Assembly (NCBI RefSeq): GCF_032062135.1
Contig: NC_092861.1
Location: 119,495,989-119,559,988, forward strand
Origin: Pyxicephalus adspersus
Lineage: Eukaryota; Chordata; Amphibia; Anura; Pyxicephalidae
Direction of reading: 5' to 3'
DNA length: 64,000 nt
Under the pieces are notes generated by a model. That model searched no databases. It was not told the DNA's origin and saw nothing but the letters and a program-made list of their open reading frames with translations. The first letter of the stretch is position 1, and each line of letters begins with the position of its first letter. A program made the position numbers and the translations under genes. Of the stretch, positions 58,746 to 64,000 are shown one piece after another.

Positions 58746-59717
58746 NNNNNNNNNNNNNNNNNNNNNNNNNNNNNNNNNNNNNNNNNNNNNNNNNNNNNNN
58801 NNNNNNNNNNNNNNNNNNNNNNNNNNNNNNNNNNNNNNNNNNNNNNNNNNNNNNNNNNNNNNNNNNNNNNNNNNNNNNNNNNNNNNNNNNNNNNNNNNNN
58901 NNNNNNNNNNNNNNNNNNNNNNNNNNNNNNNNNNNNNNNNNNNNNNNNNNNNNNNNNNNNNNNNNNNNNNNNNNNNNNNNNNNNNNNNNNNNNNNNNNNN
59001 NNNNNNNNNNNNNNNNNNNNNNNNNNNNNNNNNNNNNNNNNNNNNNNNNNNNNNNNNNNNNNNNNNNNNNNNNNNNNNNNNNNNNNNNNNNNNNNNNNNN
59101 NNNNNNNNNNNNNNNNNNNNNNNNNNNNNNNNNNNNNNNNNNNNNNNNNNNNNNNNNNNNNNNNNNNNNNNNNNNNNNNNNNNNNNNNNNNNNNNNNNNN
59201 NNNNNNNNNNNNNNNNNNNNNNNNNNNNNNNNNNNNNNNNNNNNNNNNNNNNNNNNNNNNNNNNNNNNNNNNNNNNNNNNNNNNNNNNNNNNNNNNNNNN
59301 NNNNNNNNNNNNNNNNNNNNNNNNNNNNNNNNNNNNNNNNNNNNNNNNNNNNNNNNNNNNNNNNNNNNNNNNNNNNNNNNNNNNNNNNNNNNNNNNNNNN
59401 NNNNNNNNNNNNNNNNNNNNNNNNNNNNNNNNNNNNNNNNNNNNNNNNNNNNNNNNNNNNNNNNNNNNNNNNNNNNNNNNNNNNNNNNNNNNNNNNNNNN
59501 NNNNNNNNNNNNNNNNNNNNNNNNNNNNNNNNNNNNNNNNNNNNNNNNNNNNNNNNNNNNNNNNNNNNNNNNNNNNNNNNNNNNNNNNNNNNNNNNNNNN
59601 NNNNNNNNNNNNNNNNNNNNNNNNNNNNNNNNNNNNNNNNNNNNNNNNNNNNNNNNNNNNNNNNNNNNNNNNNNNNNNNNNNNNNNNNNNNNNNNNNNNN
59701 NNNNNNNNNNNNNNNNN
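58746..59717. other. Assembly gap, 972 N
   Basis: The gap starts inside an L2 copy. It could also hide an ACOXL exon. Confidence 1.
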
Positions 59718-59972
59718 CCTCTGTTCTGTCAGGAAGCTAAATAAGTCTGCTCAGTGTATTTGGAAGCTGAACTCTTTGGAGTACCTGTTACAGGCCCTGT
59801 TTCCTGTTTAAGATCTAGTACATGTTTATGACCTATGACAGTTCTGTGACCATGCTTGTATCTGCTTGCTCTGAACATATGCCTGCAGATTTTGTACCAC
59901 ACTTCCCCCCTCCTGCCAGTTGTTGCCACTCCAAACGTACCCAAAAAGGCTGCAACCAGGGAACTGTCTGCA

Positions 59973-60124
59973 GCAAAGTAAGCTCTTCAGGGCAGGGTCC
60001 TCTCCTTCTCCTGTGTCACTCACTGTCTGTGTTGGTCTGTCATTTGCAAACTCTATTTAATATACAGCTCTGCATAATATGTTTGTGCTATATAAATCCT
60101 GTTTATTAAAAATAATATGAATAA
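59973..60124 (+). mobile_element. L2-clade LINE 3' tail, plus orientation
   Basis: Plus strand: AGTAAGCTCTTCAGGGCAGG, GTCTGTCATTTGCAAACTC, GTGCTATATAAATCCTG, then an AAT-type tail. This is the only L2 tail in the window pointing against ACOXL. Confidence 0.8.
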
Positions 60125-60167
60125 TTTTGGGGTACTCTGGCAAACACTTGGTAGTTTCCGAGACTCA

Positions 60168-60393
60168 GGGCCTTATTTATGAAAGCTTTCCAAGGCTGGA
60201 GAAGATCAACACTTTCATCTGTGAAGCTGGGTGATCCAGCAAACCTGGATTGGATTTCTTGACCGTCACTTGCTATTTGTTAGCAAATGTTTTTAGTCCA
60301 GGACCAGATCTATTCCTGGTTTGCTGTGTCACCCAGCTTCACTGATGAAAGTGTATCCTCTACAGTCTTGGAGAACTTTAATAAATCAGCCCC
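60168..60393. mobile_element. Palindromic MITE, complete copy
   Basis: Starts GGGCCTTATTTATGAAAGCT and ends AACTTTAATAAATCAGCCCC. The arms GTGAAGCTGGGTGATCCAGC and its near-complement CACCCAGCTTCACTG are well kept. Confidence 0.75.
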
Positions 60394-60840
60394 CGTGTCC
60401 AAGCCATCTTTACTAGCAACACAGTTATCTGCTTCTGTGGCACTCTGGAAGATGAAATGATTACCTTAAAGTATTCTACTCAGACTTGATTCACACTTCT
60501 ACAATGCAGGAACCTATACAAATTGGAGATAGAATAATTTTTAAAGAAACCCCAAAGTGTTCAGTTTTGGTGATAGTCTACAATAATTATATGGTAAAAT
60601 ATATTTTGCTTAATTTCCTTTTTTACCAACTTGCTTTTTCTCTATAACTCATGACCTAAAAATATTATACACAGAGCTCAAGCTTCAAAACAATTTATTC
60701 AAAATCTAAAATGATTTTTCCAGTCATGGCTTGAATTTAATTTGGTGTAAAGCCTCAGTAGGAAGTTTTAAACAATTTTGATGGAAAAACATTGCTGCTT
60801 ATGCAAAATCTACCTACTATTTTGCCAAAACTCTCGATAA

Positions 60841-60890
60841 GAAAAAAAAAAAAAAAATATGAAAAAAAAAAAAAAAAAAAAAAAAAAAAG
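60841..60890. repeat. A-rich tract, about 50 nt
   Basis: Two A runs (about 16 and 28 nt) separated by TATG. It may be the tail of a retroposed sequence, but no body was recognised. Confidence 0.9.
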
Positions 60891-61232
60891 ATTTAAACAT
60901 GGGGTAAACATATGTACCAGTTCAAAAAATTTAAACTGGGAGAAAAACTATGTCACCCATGTTTGCAGATTTATGGTGTTGCTATATTTGTAACAACATC
61001 GGTACTGCAAATCAAATTGAAAACACATGTGGACATTAAAGTGAACCCGAACCTGAAAACAGAACTGTTACAACACCTTCATTTTCATCTCATCACTAAC
61101 ATGGTTCACCAAGTCTTCTCTATGCCAATACTTTGGTGAGGATATTGTGATCTTCTGGAATCCCCTGTTTTTGGAGTCTTGGATTACACCAAATAGGTGT
61201 ACACACACGTAATACACACACACTAACAATTA

Positions 61233-62203
61233 CAGGTAGTCCCAAGGTTACACACGAGACAGGTACTGTAGGTTTGTTCTTAAGTTGAATTTGTATGTAA
61301 GTCGGAACAGGTACATTATTTTAATAAATGCAATTAGGTCAGATGTTTGTCTCAACATATTATTAGGCAGTAAAATGTCAGTTACTGTATAAAATTTTCA
61401 TTGTGGCTTAATCACAAACAAAGCAAAAAAAAAATCTTTATGGAGCCTAGACATTATTTAACTTCTGGAGCAAGCTGTGCTTTGATATACAAAAAGAAAC
61501 AACTGCAGAGTTTGTGTTGGTCATTAAAGAGGAAGTAAACTTAAACCTCACCCAAAACAAAAAAAATTACACTTACCTTCAATCCTGCACAGCAGTCGGG
61601 TTCCATCGGGTTCCACGTTATCAGGTTGACGTGCCGGGCGCCGCCATCTTCTCCACTACTTCCAGTTTCTTCTTACTACATCACCCGACACAGGCGCGAG
61701 ATCGGGTGACGTAGATGGGGAAAAAAACTTGCTGATCTCACTGCACATGCGTGAGCTCGGCAATTTTTTTTCCCTTTTGACAAAAAGATGCTCGGGCATG
61801 TGCAGAAAGAGCACCCAAGAGCCTCCCGGGATGCATGACGTAGGTATCCCAGAAGGTTTGCACTCCCATTCCTTCTCGATCGCCTAGGTAAATTACGGGG
61901 CGGTGAAAAGGGTGTTAAAAAAAAAAAAGAATTTTTACCTTACACAAAAGGGTTATCTACCCTTATGTAAAGTGAAAATTCTGTGTTTGGGTACGCTTTA
62001 GAGAGTTACAAAAGTATGCAGAAAGAGCTCACCCCCTAAGATCACCCACAACCTTAGCTGTGTTTAGCAAAAGCTTTCTTCTGCAAGTCATGCAAACCAC
62101 CCCCTCCAAGTCTTTGTCTTGCACAGAGTGAGCAGGGAAGCCCTGTTCATTCGTATCTAGGAGACGTCTGTATGTGGGATGTTCTTAACCAGGGGACTAC
62201 CTG
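61233..62203. mobile_element. pogo/Tigger-like MITE with nested Kolobok-like insertion
   Basis: The ends are CAGGTAGTCCCAAGGTTACA and, reversed, CAGGTAGTCCCCTGGTTAAG, with TA on both sides (61231-61232 and 62204-62205). Without the insert (61528-61997 plus one TTAA copy) the element would be about 500 bp, the same as the 50618 copy. Confidence 0.75.
61528..61997. mobile_element. Kolobok/T2-like MITE, 470 bp, nested
   Basis: The left end is AGAGGAAGTAAACTTAAACC after TTAA (61524-61527). The right end is TTTGGGTACGCT before TTAG (61998-62001), a one-base change from TTAA. The empty site in the 42745 copy confirms that TTAA is the target. It is GC-rich inside (CGTGCCGGGCGCCGCCATC) and has no coding frame. 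Confidence 0.75.
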
Positions 62204-63593
62204 TATGTGTATTAGATGAAACAAGGTTTAGGGAAATATTAGAAATACGTATACTACTTGCTATAGGGACATACTAAAATCTAAATTCACAATAGCTTAG
62301 GACTCACTTAGAGATATGTGATGTAATACATTTACATGCATTGTGGCAGCCCATTGAGAAATGATGGGCTGGTCATACACACCAAAAAAAAAAAAAAAAC
62401 CCCTCAAAATATTTTTATTTCAAAGGCAACACACTACTGGTAATGTGTTTTGACATGTTTTACAGTGAGCTACAATGGCAAGGCATTGGATTACCACAAT
62501 GCATAGATCTGAATAGGAGCTAACATAAAGATCTTTATTTGACTACTTTTTTTTAATAAATCTCACCGATATAAATAATTTGTTAAAACATAAATCCTGA
62601 TCTGGCATTGTTAGTTTGAACTTTAAGAAAGAAGGGAGTAATTCTGTAGTGGGATCTACAACCAGTATAGCCCAATTCTCCTTCGTTCAAAAGTATAGAT
62701 CTGGGTATATAATTTTGTTTGTAGGCCTCTTCATAACCCTGATCAGTGCTTTTTGAGCTCCTTCTCCAGCGGGAGGATGCTGTCTATGCCACTGTATCTG
62801 CAGCTTTGAAATGAGGCTTCATTGTGGTATTGCAATTAAAATTCCAGTATACCTGTCTCCTGCTGTACAGGTCCCACTTAAATGTGTTGCCCTCCCACAA
62901 CTCAATGGTGCAAGTTGGCATCCAGAGCTTAAATTACTGAAATAAGACCTAGCTTGGTAGTAAGAAACGAAAGCCCAGCAACAGCCAACATGTCTATATA
63001 TAAAGTTGCAAATTTGACATTCAGTAACATTCTCAGGTGGAGAATCTTCCAGGGCTAAGTGTTTTAAATGATCAGTGATTTATTTATCTCCAGGGAATGT
63101 TGACTTATAAATTCCAAGAGCCAAACCACAGTTTTTTGGTCTAAATGGGTAAAACTCCTAACAGGTTTTAAGAAGTTACAGCAACACATTTTTTATTTTG
63201 GGAAAATGGTTTTCAAGCCACATTACTAAAATTGGAACATTTTATTAAGTATGTTAATGACACTTAGACTATGTTATAGACAAAAGATTATGCTAAGGAC
63301 ATTAGATTGTGAGATCATCTGTGAGCCAGTTTATGACATGACTATGAACTGTGTAAAGAGCTGCTAAGGATTCCATTCCATAAATATATACATTTATCAG
63401 GGCTTTGACAAGGCTATTCCTTAACCACCCATTTCTACTTTTATCGCTATCCCTTGGTTATTTGATTGTGTGGTTTGGATCATTATTATCTTGAAAGATC
63501 AACTTCAGTTTAAACTTTAACTTTTTGACAGGTGACCTCACATTCTCATCATGGACATTTTCATATGAGGCAGAATTCATTTTAGACTCAATG

Positions 63594-63813
63594 CGGCTGA
63601 TTTATGAAAGCTCCAAGGCTGGAGAGGATACACTTTCATGAGTGAAGCTAGGTGATCCAGCAAACCTGCAATGAATTTCCTAAAAAATCATTTGCTATTT
63701 ATTAGCATTTGTTTTCAATCCTGGACAAGATCCATTCCAGGTTTGCTGGCTCACCCAGTTTCACTGATGAAATTATATCCTCTCCAGCCTTGGAGCTTTC
63801 ATAAATCAGGACC
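63594..63813. mobile_element. Palindromic MITE, complete copy
   Basis: Starts GGCTGATTTATGAAAGCTCC and ends GGAGCTTTCATAAATCAGGA. The arms of about 80 bases are nearly complementary, including GCTGGAGAGGATA against TATCCTCTCCAGC. It is the best preserved palindrome of the family here. Confidence 0.8.
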
Positions 63814-63851
63814 AATGACGGCAAACTGCCCAAACCCCAAATCAGCAAAGT

Positions 63852-64000
63852 TAGTGCCCCTGATTCATCAATAAAATCCGCGCTCGCTGGAAGCGCGAAA
63901 GTACGCGCGGCCAGCGATCACGGTTTACCGCGGTCCGGACTCGAGTGTGCTCGTACACTCGCCTCCTCACTGCCAGCCAGATTCCAGCCTTCATAATAAT
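63852..64000. repeat. CpG-rich repeat start, cut by window edge
   Basis: CCCCTGATTCATCAATAAAA is followed by a very CpG-rich block (GCGCTCGCTGGAAGCGCG, ACGCGCGGCCAGCG, TACCGCGGTCCGGACTCGAG). It resembles the start of a GC-rich frog MITE, but only 149 bases are visible. A genuine CpG island cannot be excluded. Confidence 0.4.

Larger units (their letters stand above)
53868..64000 (-). other. Sequence upstream of the first visible ACOXL exon; presumed intron
   Basis: No exon carrying the residues that should precede DQEITG was found here on the minus strand. The stretch holds six palindromic-MITE copies or fragments, one complete and one partial piggyBac-like element, two L2 pieces around the assembly gap, a nested pogo/Kolobok-like pair, a 50-nt A-rich run and a CpG-rich repeat start at the right edge. 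Weak LINE-like frames occur at 55071-55320 and 57600-57735 (the second reads TWNLLYHQRLIPVGKL) and may be Tx1/L1 remnants. Confidence 0.7.

Noticed and set aside
60912..61139. 75-residue plus-strand open frame
   Set aside because: No domain recognised; it contains a T2-like terminus (TTAAAGTGAACCCGAACC), so it is repeat-derived.
62600..62960. Possible upstream ACOXL exon on the minus strand
   Set aside because: A candidate frame shows no acyl-CoA oxidase similarity and lacks a consistent acceptor and donor pair.
42008..63813. Repeated similar blocks in the right part considered as a CRISPR-like or tandem array
   Set aside because: Copies are far apart, palindromic, flanked by different sequence and interrupted by other transposons; this is a dispersed MITE family in a vertebrate intron.

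Overview
This is vertebrate nuclear DNA: AT-rich, intron-dominated, crowded with transposable elements, and broken by two assembly gaps (35999-36467 and 58746-59717). The mix of repeats points to an amphibian, most likely a frog: TTAA-flanked Kolobok/T2-like MITEs, L2-clade LINE tails, V-SINE-type SINEs, piggyBac-like, Tc1-like and PIF/Harbinger-like elements, and a Tx1/L1-like LINE. The species cannot be named from sequence alone.

The only gene I can support is a central segment of ACOXL (acyl-CoA oxidase-like) on the minus strand. Nine exons run from 53867 down to 216. All have GT-AG borders and matching phases, and they join into one open frame of 903 nt (301 codons) with no stop or frameshift. 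This stretch spans the acyl-CoA oxidase family from the FAD-contacting [11 protein letters not shown] region to the catalytic-glutamate motif TFEGDN. The N-terminal exons lie beyond 64000 or in the 972-base gap, and the C-terminal exons lie to the left of position 1. No start codon, promoter, stop codon or polyadenylation site of the gene is in the window.

Layout, left to right in window coordinates: exon at 216-305; 8.8 kb intron; exon 9081-9234; 2.4 kb intron; exon 11670-11786; a 22.6 kb intron holding an L2 LINE with a long reading frame, a decayed Tx1/L1-like reverse transcriptase and two V-SINEs; a 35-nt exon at 34356-34390; 6.4 kb intron with a piggyBac-like hairpin element and an old Tc1-like transposase; exon 40755-40887; 6.4 kb intron with a deleted Tc1-like element; exon 47329-47401; exon 50119-50205; exon 51525-51639; exon 53769-53867; then 10 kb of further intron or upstream sequence made largely of nested MITEs.

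I found no rRNA, no standalone tRNA gene, no CRISPR array and no bacterial-type operon. I saw no convincing undescribed biological system. The most informative non-genic structure is the nesting of elements: a piggyBac-like element inside a palindromic MITE, and a Kolobok-like element inside a pogo-like one, each with recognisable target duplications.
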